From NCBI GenBank assembly GCA_001936135.1, contig CP012811.1, positions 2,356,001-2,420,000 on the forward strand: a stretch of DNA of 64,000 nt. Direction: 5' to 3'. Each line of letters opens with the position of its first letter. The first letter of the stretch is position 1. Origin of the DNA: Saccharomycopsis fibuligera x Saccharomycopsis cf. fibuligera (lineage: Eukaryota > Ascomycota > Saccharomycetes > Ascoideales > Saccharomycopsidaceae). The position numbers and the translations under genes were made by a program. Shown here one piece after another: positions 35,250-45,986 of this stretch. The notes below the pieces were generated by a model. The model worked only from the letters and a program-made list of their open reading frames with translations, was not told the origin of the DNA and made no database searches.

Positions 35250-36938
35250 TTAAAATAAAAATATGCTATGTTTTTTTAATCTCTTAAAGGTTCTACTTTC
35301 CATTTTTTGTTTGCGCATCATTTTTATCTTCTTTTCTTGACGTTCATCATGTACACTGTGTTTATGTCCCCTTTTTTGTGCAGCTTTTCTTTTAGCAATT
35401 TTCTTTTTTTGTTTCGGTTTGGGCCTTGGTAATTTGACTAGCTCAATTTGGTCACTCAGTGGTGATTCATTTGAAGGTAATTTAAAACGTAAAACTTTTT
35501 GTGATGATTTACTCAACTTGCTAATTTTTTTTCCTGGGGGTATCCCCATACTCTTGGGAACCGCATTTTTTTTCTTTCTTCTAACTTTGGGACTTTTGCT
35601 GGCAGTTCTTTTCTTTGTTGATGGAGCTCTACGTTTGCCGTTTTTGGGTACTGGTGTAGGAATGTAGTTGACGCCAATTTTGGTATTTGTTATTGGTGAA
35701 TTGGTAGGCGCTTGGTTCTTAAATCCTGCAGGGCTACTGGTATCAAAAGTGATTAATGATCCATAGGAAGCTTTTCTTTCTGAAGCCAACTTCGGAAGAT
35801 ATATGTTGTTAATATTGAATGTGTCTGTATAACTATTTGCCTTCCCTTGATCTACTCCTATCATCTTTTGAAAGTCTTGATAATCAATACCCACTGGTTC
35901 ATTTTCCTTTGGTAAGTCATTAACAGATATTTGAGAAATCGCTTGCCCTGTTTGTGGAGGAAAGGACTTTCCAGAATTCATAAAATTATCAATTTTTTCT
36001 TCTGTCTGGCCACCAAATGATGTAACCCTTTTTGAGAAAAATTCAGTAGTGTCTTTTCTCAGTGTGTTTGCTCTTGTCATTATTTCGCTCACTCTTTCAT
36101 TACTTGAAATTTTATCTTTTTGCTGAGTATGAAAATTTTTAATACTGGTACTCGTTGATGCTATTGTGTTCCTTGATAGTTCCAGGAAGCTCCATATTTT
36201 ATCCAAAAAAAGATTCTTTGAATTAGCACTTGCTCTGGGGGATTGTGTCTGGCTAGGAACATTATTTTCTGCGTTAGAAGCTCTAAAGTGTTTAGCCTTT
36301 TTTCTGATCGAATTTATACCATTTCTTATTGAATTGGATCTGTAAAAATGCTCATCTGAAGACGAAAAACTTTTGGAAGTAGTCGAATCCACAGGCGTTT
36401 TTGTAGCTATTTCAGGTATTACTACCGTCGTATTCTCGGCCAATGCCATCAAGTCTAGGAAAAAGTCATCATCATCGTCAACGTTGACTTTAAGATTATT
36501 GTCGGCATTGCTGTCTTTAACTGGATGGCTATTTAATTGAAAATTAGCACTAGACAATGCTGCACGCTCAGATTTGCTATCATAAGGGCTGTCGCACATA
36601 ATATTTCTATACTTGTCAAAAATAGAGGAGCCATCGAAGGAGCTTTCACGTTGCATTTCCTCAGTTTGAACGCTATTAAAGTTTGATTTGTTTTTAGAAA
36701 CCAGACCACTAGAACCCATAACTGAATTTTCTTTGGTAACAAGTTTTTTATCTGCAAGGACCTGTGCACTTGACTTCGGGTTTTTTTTATGAACAGCACC
36801 ACTTAGGGTACCACCAAGTGTTGTATCACTAACTGGGAAAGTAGATCCGTCAACTTCAGCATCTTCGCTTTCAATTTTTAATACAGATACAAATGAGCTT
36901 TTCGGTGCATCATCTGTGAGTTCCTGACTATTGCTCAT
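35250..36938 (-). CDS. Unknown protein with strongly basic C-terminus
   Basis: I do not recognise this 562-residue protein. The N-terminal half is Ser/Asn-rich and disordered, with an acidic-hydrophobic patch (DDDDDFFLDLMALAEN, about 155-170). The C-terminal 130 residues are densely Lys/Arg: KKRTASKSPKVRRKKKNAVPK, then RPKPKQKKKIAKRKAAQKRGHK and a final KKIKMMRKQKMESRTFKRLKK. Such tails act as nuclear or nucleolar signals and bind nucleic acid, so a nuclear role is likely (inference). The frame is open upstream from a GTG, but the first ATG is at 36938. No membrane span or known domain is visible. Confidence 0.8.
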   Translation of the reverse strand: MSNSQELTDDAPKSSFVSVLKIESEDAEVDGSTFPVSDTTLGGTLSGAVHKKNPKSSAQVLADKKLVTKENSVMGSSGLVSKNKSNFNSVQTEEMQRESSFDGSSIFDKYRNIMCDSPYDSKSERAALSSANFQLNSHPVKDSNADNNLKVNVDDDDDFFLDLMALAENTTVVIPEIATKTPVDSTTSKSFSSSDEHFYRSNSIRNGINSIRKKAKHFRASNAENNVPSQTQSPRASANSKNLFLDKIWSFLELSRNTIASTSTSIKNFHTQQKDKISSNERVSEIMTRANTLRKDTTEFFSKRVTSFGGQTEEKIDNFMNSGKSFPPQTGQAISQISVNDLPKENEPVGIDYQDFQKMIGVDQGKANSYTDTFNINNIYLPKLASERKASYGSLITFDTSSPAGFKNQAPTNSPITNTKIGVNYIPTPVPKNGKRRAPSTKKRTASKSPKVRRKKKNAVPKSMGIPPGKKISKLSKSSQKVLRFKLPSNESPLSDQIELVKLPRPKPKQKKKIAKRKAAQKRGHKHSVHDERQEKKIKMMRKQKMESRTFKRLKKHSIFLF

Positions 36939-38017
36939 ACTGTCTGTCACTAAGCTGGTTTTGTGTAGCCCTTTGTCGACACTCTTTGGCACGCAATAAT
37001 ATGCCTTCTCTTAGAACAATGGTGATCTAAATTGGAACCAACCCTCTTGCTGCCCAATATTTAAGGATGCACTTTTAGGCGATATCCTAGTGCTATATCT
37101 TTTGTCTAAATATTTTGTGTGTTAGGCGCTATTTGGTTAGCAATGTGAATCTTAAAGCCAAAGTTCAATAAATCAACACAACTATCGAAAAATAAGTTTG
37201 AAGCAGGCGTTTCACTTCTTTTTTTTTTTCTATGTAATTGCTTTCCATGTTGGATTTTGTGTAACTACAAAAATCTTGGGATACCTGCATAAAACCCATG
37301 CATAGGGTATACGCAACTGGATATACAGGCATTTTGATACGAAAACTTTATTACATAAGTTCTGATTTACGATACAACGACTTGAAAGCTCAATCACGCC
37401 AGAAAAGCGCTCGGATATAAGACGTTTCATGCTTCAGATAAAGTCCGTACCAAAGATACTATTAGACTTTCATGACGTCCAAGCAACCGTTCTATCACTA
37501 ATTTTCTTTCTTTTTTTATCAAGTTGCTGCTTTACTGGAAAAGCCAATCAAACGACGAAAAGCAAACCAGGAAAGAACTAAGAATAAAAAGTTTTAGTAC
37601 ATACTTTAGCTGTTGCTTACGAAAAGCTTAAAACTTTAGTTTTCCAGAATGCTTAGTAAATAAGTTTACACTTAGTCCAGAGATCTTCTGGAAGACACAA
37701 AACCACTTTTATTTTTTCTCTCTTTCTTTTCTGTTTGGTATTTTCTTAATCGCAACTTGATCTTTTGGTGCATAGAAGCACTTTGACATGCATTGTTTTT
37801 CGAGAGAGTAGTTACAACTCGGAAAGAGGATTGACATGATAGAAAATATATTCAAATTCCAAGTATGCTATTAATGAAAAACAAAAGCACAAAAACACAA
37901 AAGCACAAAAACAGTATCAAAAATTATGCGAAATACAAAACTATTAAATATGAAAATGCAGTATTCACAGTAAATAACGATGGCCAGCATCTATTCATGC
38001 GAAAAAAACTATAAGAT
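36939..38017. other. Intergenic 1.1 kb, no gene seen
   Basis: This gap lies upstream of the unknown gene and downstream of the aspartyl protease gene. It contains T-rich tracts and short chance frames only. Confidence 0.6.
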
Positions 38018-39787
38018 TTAAGCTTTCTTAGTGGTAGCAGCCTTTGTAGAAGCCTTTGTGCTTTTCTTTGTGGTCTTGAATGGATTGGTCTTCAACTTGA
38101 CTGTAATCGTGTTTTTGACTTTGGAGAAGGAAAACTTCTTCTTAGACTTGGTTTCTGGAGCTGCAATTGCCATTTGCTCAAGCATAAATTTTGATTGTGC
38201 TGAAGAAAGAACATCTTTATCATTTAAATTGTAAACGGAAGTGGAAGCAGAAGGCACTGCTGAACTAGCAACTTTAGCGGAACTGCTGGCAGAAGCACTC
38301 ACGGATTCACTATGAGAAGCAACCACGGCATGAGTAGCAGAAGCAGTATTAGCGTCTTCATTAGCAGTTGTAGCAGCAGTAGCAGCATGTGTAGTAGTAG
38401 CAGCAGCAGTAGCATGTGTAGTGATATCATGTTCTTCATTTTCAACTTTGGTATTTTTGTTTTTGAATAAATTGAGACCTTTTAGGTTAAGTAAGCCTCT
38501 TTTTTCAACCGGTTCAGTGGTACCAGGCTGATAAGTGGTGGTAGAGGAGGCAATAGGGACTGCATCAGTATATTCAACATTTACATCTCTTTTCTTGTTA
38601 CTGCTGCTGGATCCGTAGATTCTTGCTTCTTCCCTTTCCATTCTCTCTAAAGTAAGATAAGTTTGTTTGCTTTGAGCAAAACCAATCTGATTCTTTTCCA
38701 AATCAAAATGAGCGGTAGCTGCTCTCAAAAATGGTACGCCAAGAACCATAAGATTGTCCTGCTTTCTTTCACTAAGTGATAAATAACAAAACTTTCTCTT
38801 TGTGAGTTGCGTCTCAACAACAAAGTATGATAATGGAACTCTTATGGTAGTACTGCCAAATTTGAATTCAAATGAGTCGAACAAAACAGCATCTGCATCA
38901 CAGTCTTGTTCAATAAACCTTTCACCATCTTTGTTAGTAAAAGTCTTTTGACCTTGAGCAAAGACCTCGAAAAGTGGGGTAGGAACTTCAACACTGGAGT
39001 AACCACTATCAACCAAAGCATACACATCTTGGACGAGTGGTGAACCGCCAAAACCCCATTGATCAAGTTTGATCAAAAGTCTCTTCTTGAAGTCGTCGTC
39101 CAACCGAGTGTCAATCAGGACTGTTGCCATTTTACCAATGGACAAGCTGTCTGAGTATCCGCCAAGCGTTAAAACAGAAGAGGTGGCACTACCTTTTTCT
39201 GCCAAGCTAAGAGAGTATGAGTTGGAGGAAATGATATTTTTACTTTTCAACAAAGCAGGTAAGTTTGGTTTGCAATTTGTGTCGGTACTAGAGCAAGAAC
39301 TGTATCCTAGCCCCATAACGCCAGCGCCGGCAGTATATTCATCAGCTAAGCCGAAATTTACATCATTTATTGATTGACCACCAATAGTAAAAGCATCAGT
39401 GGCCCATTTACCGGTGGCATAAGTTCCATCCCCGTAGTAAACTTCAATTGCATCATTCAGTTTCTTCAAAGAAGTGGATTTGGAGCTATCAAATTTGGGA
39501 TTGTATTGTGCAGGCATAGTGATGTAACTTGATGGTTGTTTGCCCAGGGAATCAGGAAGCCAAAGATGTTCGGAGCCAGTATCCACAGTAACGTAAACAG
39601 TTTCTTTTTGACTACCCACCTTCAAAGGTGCGAAGAAAACATTAGCATAATGCGCCAATGGGATTTCAATTGTGTTTGATCTCTTTGAAAGGTTGATATC
39701 AGTGAGATTGCTTCTATCGATTGGTGCAGCGTTAGCATAGGCACTTAAAATTGCCAAAACAGAGCAAAGGGACTTAATATTCATCAT
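38018..39787 (-). CDS. Secreted aspartyl protease with long Kex2-site tail
   Basis: This is a pepsin-family (A1) protease of the fungal Sap/yapsin type, 589 residues. Signal peptide about 1-20; a very short propeptide ends at Lys35-Arg36, a Kex2 site. The catalytic domain runs about 37-395, with first Asp in VDTGSEHLW (Asp69), the flap sequence YYGDGTYATG, and second Asp in ALVDSGYSS (Asp260). A Tyr follows DSG, where Thr or Ser is usual. Two more Kex2 sites, KKR (398-400) and EKR (428-430), precede an Ala/Thr/Ser-rich tail ending in a Lys-rich stretch (KKSTKASTKAATTKKA). There is no GPI-anchor signal, unlike yapsins. Secretion with further processing is likely. A TATA-like element lies at about 39913-39920. 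Confidence 0.88.
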   Translation of the reverse strand: MMNIKSLCSVLAILSAYANAAPIDRSNLTDINLSKRSNTIEIPLAHYANVFFAPLKVGSQKETVYVTVDTGSEHLWLPDSLGKQPSSYITMPAQYNPKFDSSKSTSLKKLNDAIEVYYGDGTYATGKWATDAFTIGGQSINDVNFGLADEYTAGAGVMGLGYSSCSSTDTNCKPNLPALLKSKNIISSNSYSLSLAEKGSATSSVLTLGGYSDSLSIGKMATVLIDTRLDDDFKKRLLIKLDQWGFGGSPLVQDVYALVDSGYSSVEVPTPLFEVFAQGQKTFTNKDGERFIEQDCDADAVLFDSFEFKFGSTTIRVPLSYFVVETQLTKRKFCYLSLSERKQDNLMVLGVPFLRAATAHFDLEKNQIGFAQSKQTYLTLERMEREEARIYGSSSSNKKRDVNVEYTDAVPIASSTTTYQPGTTEPVEKRGLLNLKGLNLFKNKNTKVENEEHDITTHATAAATTTHAATAATTANEDANTASATHAVVASHSESVSASASSSAKVASSAVPSASTSVYNLNDKDVLSSAQSKFMLEQMAIAAPETKSKKKFSFSKVKNTITVKLKTNPFKTTKKSTKASTKAATTKKA

Positions 39788-40795
39788 ATTTTTTGTTTTT
39801 CTATATCAGATTTGTCTAATTTATGACTCTATAATAGTATGATGATGTTGAGTACAATAATTTGATAACTAAGCAACTAGAATCCTCAAAAAGAAATGCA
39901 AAAAAAAACAACTATATATACTACCTTCACATCTTATTTATAACCAAGCATTGTTGCGCATTCCATAAACATTAGGCCAATTCATAGTTGGTTATACAAA
40001 GACCTTACATGGCAAAAATTTGGTATTGATGGATAACCATAGAACAGTCATTCTATCACTATATTCAAGCTTCAATACGCAAAGCCACAGATGGTGCTGT
40101 CTGTTCCCCCCAACGTTTGCAACCTGCATTTGGGCGTATTGTGGTTTGTTCAAATGTATGCCGCACAAGAACCCTTCACCACAGGGAAGAGGCATACCTA
40201 GACGCATGTTGGGAAGCACGAAGCTGCGTATGACGAGACGAGTGAAGAATCATGAAACATCCTGTTTCTCAGCATCGTCGGCAGCCCCAAATGCTCTTGC
40301 TTGTAGAAAACGAACACTCACCGAGCGCTGTTTTCCACCATTAATGATGATGATATCGATTATCGTCATGTTCAGTATATCATTGAACTCATTCTCTCCC
40401 AATAGATTATTTTCTCATTTGCTCTGCAATTTGAAAATACTGGCACTTGTAATACAATGATAGAATTATAAGGTAAAAAACAAAATATCATTGCTATTTT
40501 TTTTTTTTTCTGGGACGCATTGTCCACCGTTAAGGAACCGGCACTAGTGCGCCGTACGTGCAGTTGGCGGCATACGGAGTATCCAAAACACAGAGAAAGT
40601 ATCAAATTTACCGGAGTTTTTTTTTTTTTTTTTTGTAATGTTGGACCACAAAAGGACTCAGGTTGCGGTAATGAAAAGGTGTTCAAAGTACAAATAATAT
40701 CTCTATTATAGTACCGTGGTAAAACTAAAATTCTGTAGCTCGAGGTAGGCAAATATATAAAGTTAGAGTAGAAATCGCGGAAGAGCCGCTTAGGA

Positions 40796-40972
40796 ATGAT
40801 TCTTTTGTCCACGATTGGCTTAGTGGTTAACATCAGCGATGCCGTTGAGTTTTGGCAAAGTACCGCGCTACACGATGATTTGCCAGACGAATTGACTAGA
40901 GGCTTGGTTAAAGTTTCAAGCCTGATGAATGCTTTCTTTGCTTTTCTTACACATGAACCAAAGGAACGCTGA
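40796..40972 (+). CDS. Possible small protein (58 aa), uncertain
   Basis: This ATG-started frame of 58 codons lies 40 bases downstream of a TATA-like TATATAAA (about 40753). The predicted product begins MILLSTIGLVVNISDAVEFW and ends FLTHEPKER, with mixed residue use rather than the low-complexity look of neighbouring chance frames. I recognise no family, and it may be coincidence. Confidence 0.2.
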   Translation: MILLSTIGLVVNISDAVEFWQSTALHDDLPDELTRGLVKVSSLMNAFFAFLTHEPKER

Positions 40973-42021
40973 TATAGATGTCGGCTAACGTCATGCTCTC
41001 TAGCCGTATTGTACCGTACTTACGGCTGTGCAATGTCATAAATAATATTTTGATAATAGAACCTCTGCATTGTGATGGTTGCCATGTAAGAGCGGCATAT
41101 TATTAGATCAATATCCCTTATAGAGGCTTGTTCAACATCGTGTTCGAATACGATTATGGAAAACTTAATACTGAGACGAATAAACTGACTTAGTTCTGGT
41201 CAGAGAGAACTTTCCTATCCGCTTCAGTTGAAAGTACTTCCCGATATATCACAGCATCCACAAGTTGGCCATTTGTTTCTAATCTCGCTCTCCTTTTTTA
41301 CACCCGGATTCTAATAATTTGTCAAATATTGCACACATGGTAGGACCATTTAGCATAACTCCAGGAGTACAATCGAGTGCCTATAAGCTACTTCTAAAAA
41401 AAAAAAAAAAAGGAAAAACGAAATACTTTTTCTAATCTTCAAAAACAGATGCAAAAATGTCATAAGCCAAAATTCCATATTCACAAACAGTGCAATGTGG
41501 CTTAAGATATTTGGATAAAGGTAATAAGGCTGAAAATGAATAAAAACTAACAGAACCCAAGTCTCTATGACATACCCTGTGGCAGAAAGTTTCATTACTG
41601 TCATTATCAAGAAACCTCAAAAATTGCACTACTGGCATATGCATATGTTTGCAAGGTCACTTTGCTACTGTATGTGTCATTTTAGTGGCTGCCTTGTGGC
41701 TTGCGACCATGTAAATTAAAGCCTCAGACGACCAATTTCCAGGATCCAATTGATCCCTGGTGCGCTCCAGGTTTCTAGTATAGTACTTTTCTTCAATTCG
41801 CTTTTGCTTTGCCGGGTTTTGAAAGACTGTTCTCGGATTCCGCTAAATAACTATAAATTAGCACTTTAGCTATATTAGTTAAGATAAGATTACGTAGTAC
41901 TCGGAGTGATAATATATGCGCGCCAAATATAAAGTAGGCACTGCAGCGACCCCTGACATTCCGCTCTTGGCAACAACCGGCTGACACCCCGAGTGCCCCC
42001 AAGCGCATGAGCTCAATAGCG

Positions 42022-42123
42022 TATATATAAATACAAACAAAACGAAACAAAACGAAAAACAACAACAACAATAACAATAACAACCTAAAGACACTAAATA
42101 TGAGTGCTCCACTAAAACGATAG
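42022..42123 (+). promoter_or_regulatory. Orphan TATA, C/A-rich leader and 7-codon frame
   Basis: A TATA box (TATATATAA, 42022-42030) is followed by about 70 bases almost free of G and T, rich in ACAA, then ATG AGT GCT CCA CTA AAA CGA TAG at 42100-42123. This layout copies a strong yeast promoter plus 5' leader, but no gene follows on the plus strand for more than 1 kb. It could begin a long non-coding RNA with a minimal upstream frame. Confidence 0.35.
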
Positions 42124-44012
42124 TAATAAAGGACAAAATCAAACACCAATATCCCACATAAAAAAAAAGCGCACTTGTTTTATACGCTTGTGGACGCTGA
42201 CTTCCTCCGAATCTTCCGCTATAGAACTCTGTTATCGTTTTAGTTTATAAGTAGAGTAAAAGTTTTTGTGATGAGATTTTTTCAGAAACCACAAGTTATG
42301 AAACATACAACCGTTATAATACTTTTTAAGTGTATTATAACAGGACATTGACATGATTTAGAAAAACTCATACTGACAAGCAGCACCAGCTGGTACACCT
42401 GCACCCCATGTAGAACACTCAAATATAAAGTATAGCTCTGTCTGTATAATGCTAGACGCGAAACACATCGTGCCCTAATTAAAAATTGATTTGATTTTTT
42501 TTTTAATGCACAAAACCTAAGCCGAGTCAGATATGGGTGAGCGGTGTCAGTGATCGTGGTAGTTACGAAGATGATGGCAGTGGCGGGATGCGCGAAAGTG
42601 GACTAATGATACATAATATAGTAATAAGATTACTTTCTAGATAACACTAAAAACCCAGTCAAATAACTGATCCTAAACCTGACTTTACTATACAACCTAT
42701 AACGGCGATCGGAACCGAATTAATTACAGTAGTATCAATCGGGCCGATGGTTCCGCTGGCGAGAGCTTGCCAATCTTTCTAGCTTCACTGCAAAGACTAG
42801 CGCTAGCGCAGGACCGCCATAAGGAACTTTATTGTGATGAGGTTCACGGAAATACTGCAATGGCGAAATGATATTTTAACAAACGTATTGGTACAATAGT
42901 ACTACTATAGCTTTAATTGAGCAATACCTTAAGCTTATAAATTGTTACACTTTCCAGGTAGCTTTCTCTCAATGTTTCTCAAACTTACCACCACTAAGTA
43001 TTAACTTGTAAGTCTATCTTGAACATTAGTAAATTTATTCGATTCCAGCAATATTGATGATTTGAAGCGAGAGCAGGGAGCAAGAGCATAAATAAATATG
43101 AAGTGCCTCAAAACCGATATTTAAATGATGATACGTTTTATGGGCTGATTGGATATTGTTCTGTTTGACCAATCACAAGCATTTAGTACCTTATCCAAAA
43201 TCTTCTCTTCCAAAATTTCTCAAATCTCCTAATAATTAGTCCTATTGTCCTTCAAGAATCATCATCCAGATATAAAGATTTTCCGTTGTTGAATGAAATT
43301 GCACTCACTATACTGTAGCAATCCAGGAGTTACTCACTTTTTCAAGTAGCATGCATAACACAATCTCAATTGTTAGCATAATTATTATGCGCGCAAATCG
43401 CTTAGAGCTAGCAAAGATCCTCCTTTGTTTTTTCTTTGCAAGTTGTTCGTTTGGACACTCTACGTGAATTATTGTAAGCGGAGGGTGTTTGACATTGCAT
43501 TCGTAAAGCCATAAAAAAGCTAAAAAAAAAAATAAGTAAACAAATAAAACAAAAAAGTGAAATGTGAGTAATGAAAATGAATAAAAAATTAAAAAAAGAA
43601 CTAAAGAAAAAAACAAACATAAACCATGACGAGTAAAACAAGAATAAAACTGAAGCAAAACAGAATAAAGTAAAGCTAAACCAAAAGAAACATTAAGTTG
43701 CACAACCTCTATAGTTTGTTTTGTGTGTCTAGTATGTACAAAAATAAGTAAACTGCAATGCAAAAAAAGATGAATTGTGAAAATAATGAGAATGTTAAAC
43801 AAGTGAATACATATGCAGGAGAATTAAATGCTCAGACTTGCAGCTTCAGAATCTATGCACCGTGACGTGTGCCAGAGGCACCTGAAATAAATGCACTCGC
43901 TGCAGATAACGCTCGCGGGGTTCTCTGCGTGCGTCTTTTTTTTTTTTTTTTTTTTCGCTCTGGATTCGTTCTTTGCTATAACTGGATTTTTTGCACCGTC
44001 AACCCAGAAAAC

Positions 44013-45986
44013 TTAGCAGAAGAGCTCATCGTATGTAGGAGGAATGATTTTGATACCTTGATACTGTTGGCCTTCTCTTTGCTTGATGGACCATAAATTA
44101 GGATAAAGAACGCTATTATCGTTTTGACCAGTGTATGGCGGTAAGGTGCTTTCATAGTCAACCAGGATACTTTGAGATCTCTTTCTTTTGCTGCTTCCTG
44201 GGCGCAAGCGATTAGCGTAGTGTTGGTAAATTCCGTTACTTTCTTTAGAACCATAGCTATTGCTGCGACTATGATGATGATAGTGATGATGCTTCAATAA
44301 TTTCAACAAAATTTTAGGACTGGATCTTATACTGAAATCATCTTGTGAAAGAAGCATATCATTCAATGATGCATTGCAATCAATTCTGGTATCAAGGTGA
44401 TTGCTAACCTCATAGCTTGGAGGTGGCATGCTAGCCATTTTACTTTCTTCACTGAGTAGTATAACTGGACTTTTCAAGGTAAGCTGGGTATATTTAGTGG
44501 TGTATTTGGATGATTTGGCAAGCTCAACGATTTCTTGCTCGCTAAATCCACTGTTAATTGTAGATGATCTAGAAGCGAGGTTGAGGGACGTCCGGTTACT
44601 ACTAGCGGTGCTATTTGAATGGTCACGGTAGGCGCGTAATTCACTTTCATCATCATCCTCATCATCAGAATCAGAATCGCCGCTACTACCTGGATGATTA
44701 AATGTAAACTTGGCATTAGCGTGATCGCTTGTATTGTACTCTGGTAAATCAGCTTCCTTTATTTTGTCAAATCTTCTTTCTTCTAAAACAAAAACAGACT
44801 TGAAGTAGTGGTTAACACTAAATTTCACAATGCCTTCCTGATTGAAAAATGATGGATAAACAAAACCATGAGACAAAATGTCCCTAAAATTGACGGTCAA
44901 ATCAAATTCTATTTCGCCAGTGTTTTTATTCATGTCGTCATCTTTGATTGGGTGCTCTTTCAACAAATATTTCTTCTTTCTGCAATGCAGCTGATTTGCT
45001 GGATCGTAATTTTGCAAAAAGAATAGCTTAAACATTTTTACTTTGTAGAAATCGTTTTGGTAGTAAATTGGAGAAGTGGGCGTTACTTTGACTTTGAGAT
45101 TAATGGTGTCGTTGAAATATATCACTCTATTAGATAAGCTCACTTCGTAGTTGAAAAGTTTCTTGAAACTTCCTTCTATTATTACTTGATTATTATCCAA
45201 TATCAGCTCGTCAAACACGCATCTAAGCAATTTGACTGGCCGCTGTAGTTGTAATTCTTTGTGAAAAACCCTATTTTTGTTGATGTAATCGAATTTGATT
45301 GAGGAAGAAATATGGTAACTAACACTATTGAATAGGGCGCTTATTGACTGAGGGAAGCTAGAGTCTACAACAAACTGAAATGGGTAACAGTACACCCCTG
45401 GCAAATTTGCGCTGCTATTATCATCTGATATTTCTTTGATATTGTCAGTGACGTTGACCAAGGTTCCTTGATCTGAGAAGTCCCACTGGTAGCGGTCACT
45501 AACAAGCTGTGTGCTAGAGTAAGTAAAGCTATTTTTTCTTGGCAACGTAACTGCAGAAGTGGAGTGGCCGGAGGCTGAGGAGGTGGCTGGAGCACCCGAG
45601 TTACTAATACTAGCAGTAGTGTTGCTGGAGTTGTTTGAGCTGCTGCTGCCGCTAATGTTGTTGCTATTTCTATTACTGGAGTCGCTAGTGTTGGAGCTAG
45701 TGGCGGCATTGGCGGCAACTCCAGCAGCACCAGCGGAGCCGGAAATGCCATTATAGGTTTTTTCTTCCAAGCTTCCGTCAAAGTTGACTTGTATTTGATT
45801 CAAGCGCACATTGGGCTTTTTGATTTCAATGACTAACAGGCCACGCAACACTGACACAGAAGCATTTTGTAGCTCAAACATATTGAGGCCTCTGAGAAAT
45901 ACTTCATCATTGAGAAGATTGACCCTGGCAGAGATAATGTTCTTGAAGTCGGCGCTTGCGCTCGGAGTAGAATTTCCAATTAGCAT
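44013..45986 (-). CDS. Arrestin-related trafficking adaptor (ART family)
   Basis: This 657-residue adaptor with arrestin N- and C-domains probably recruits the Rsp5 ubiquitin ligase to plasma-membrane transporters for endocytosis. The arrestin N-domain opens with RVNLLNDEVFLRGLN...VLRGLLVIEIKKPNVRLNQI and continues to YPFQFVVDSSFPQS; the C-domain includes NRVIYFNDTINLKVKVTPT. Three PY-type motifs for Rsp5 WW domains are visible: PPPSY in MPPPSYEV, LPPYTG and PPTYDELFC at the very end. A Ser/Asn/Ala-rich insertion splits the N-domain, and an acidic DSDSDDEDDDESE patch precedes the tail. I cannot match it to a particular S. cerevisiae ART. Large deserts lie on both sides. Confidence 0.87.
   Translation of the reverse strand: MLIGNSTPSASADFKNIISARVNLLNDEVFLRGLNMFELQNASVSVLRGLLVIEIKKPNVRLNQIQVNFDGSLEEKTYNGISGSAGAAGVAANAATSSNTSDSSNRNSNNISGSSSSNNSSNTTASISNSGAPATSSASGHSTSAVTLPRKNSFTYSSTQLVSDRYQWDFSDQGTLVNVTDNIKEISDDNSSANLPGVYCYPFQFVVDSSFPQSISALFNSVSYHISSSIKFDYINKNRVFHKELQLQRPVKLLRCVFDELILDNNQVIIEGSFKKLFNYEVSLSNRVIYFNDTINLKVKVTPTSPIYYQNDFYKVKMFKLFFLQNYDPANQLHCRKKKYLLKEHPIKDDDMNKNTGEIEFDLTVNFRDILSHGFVYPSFFNQEGIVKFSVNHYFKSVFVLEERRFDKIKEADLPEYNTSDHANAKFTFNHPGSSGDSDSDDEDDDESELRAYRDHSNSTASSNRTSLNLASRSSTINSGFSEQEIVELAKSSKYTTKYTQLTLKSPVILLSEESKMASMPPPSYEVSNHLDTRIDCNASLNDMLLSQDDFSIRSSPKILLKLLKHHHYHHHSRSNSYGSKESNGIYQHYANRLRPGSSKRKRSQSILVDYESTLPPYTGQNDNSVLYPNLWSIKQREGQQYQGIKIIPPTYDELFC

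Larger units (their letters stand above)
39788..44012. other. 4.2-kb gene desert
   Basis: No gene with recognisable homology lies between the aspartyl protease promoter and the arrestin 3' end. Promoter-like stretches occur at about 40750 and 42022, each followed by a very short frame. The remainder shows poly-A/T tracts and chance frames. It may be a long regulatory region for the protease or carry non-coding transcripts. Confidence 0.55.

Noticed and set aside
40811-40825. tRNA-like A box (TGGCTTAGTGG)
   Set aside because: The motif fits the A-box consensus, but no B box or pairing acceptor stem is found within 100 bases, so it is not a tRNA gene.
41793-42149. 118-codon hydrophobic minus-strand frame
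   Set aside because: It reads across the TATA and ACAA-rich leader on the other strand; the Leu/Phe content reflects base composition.
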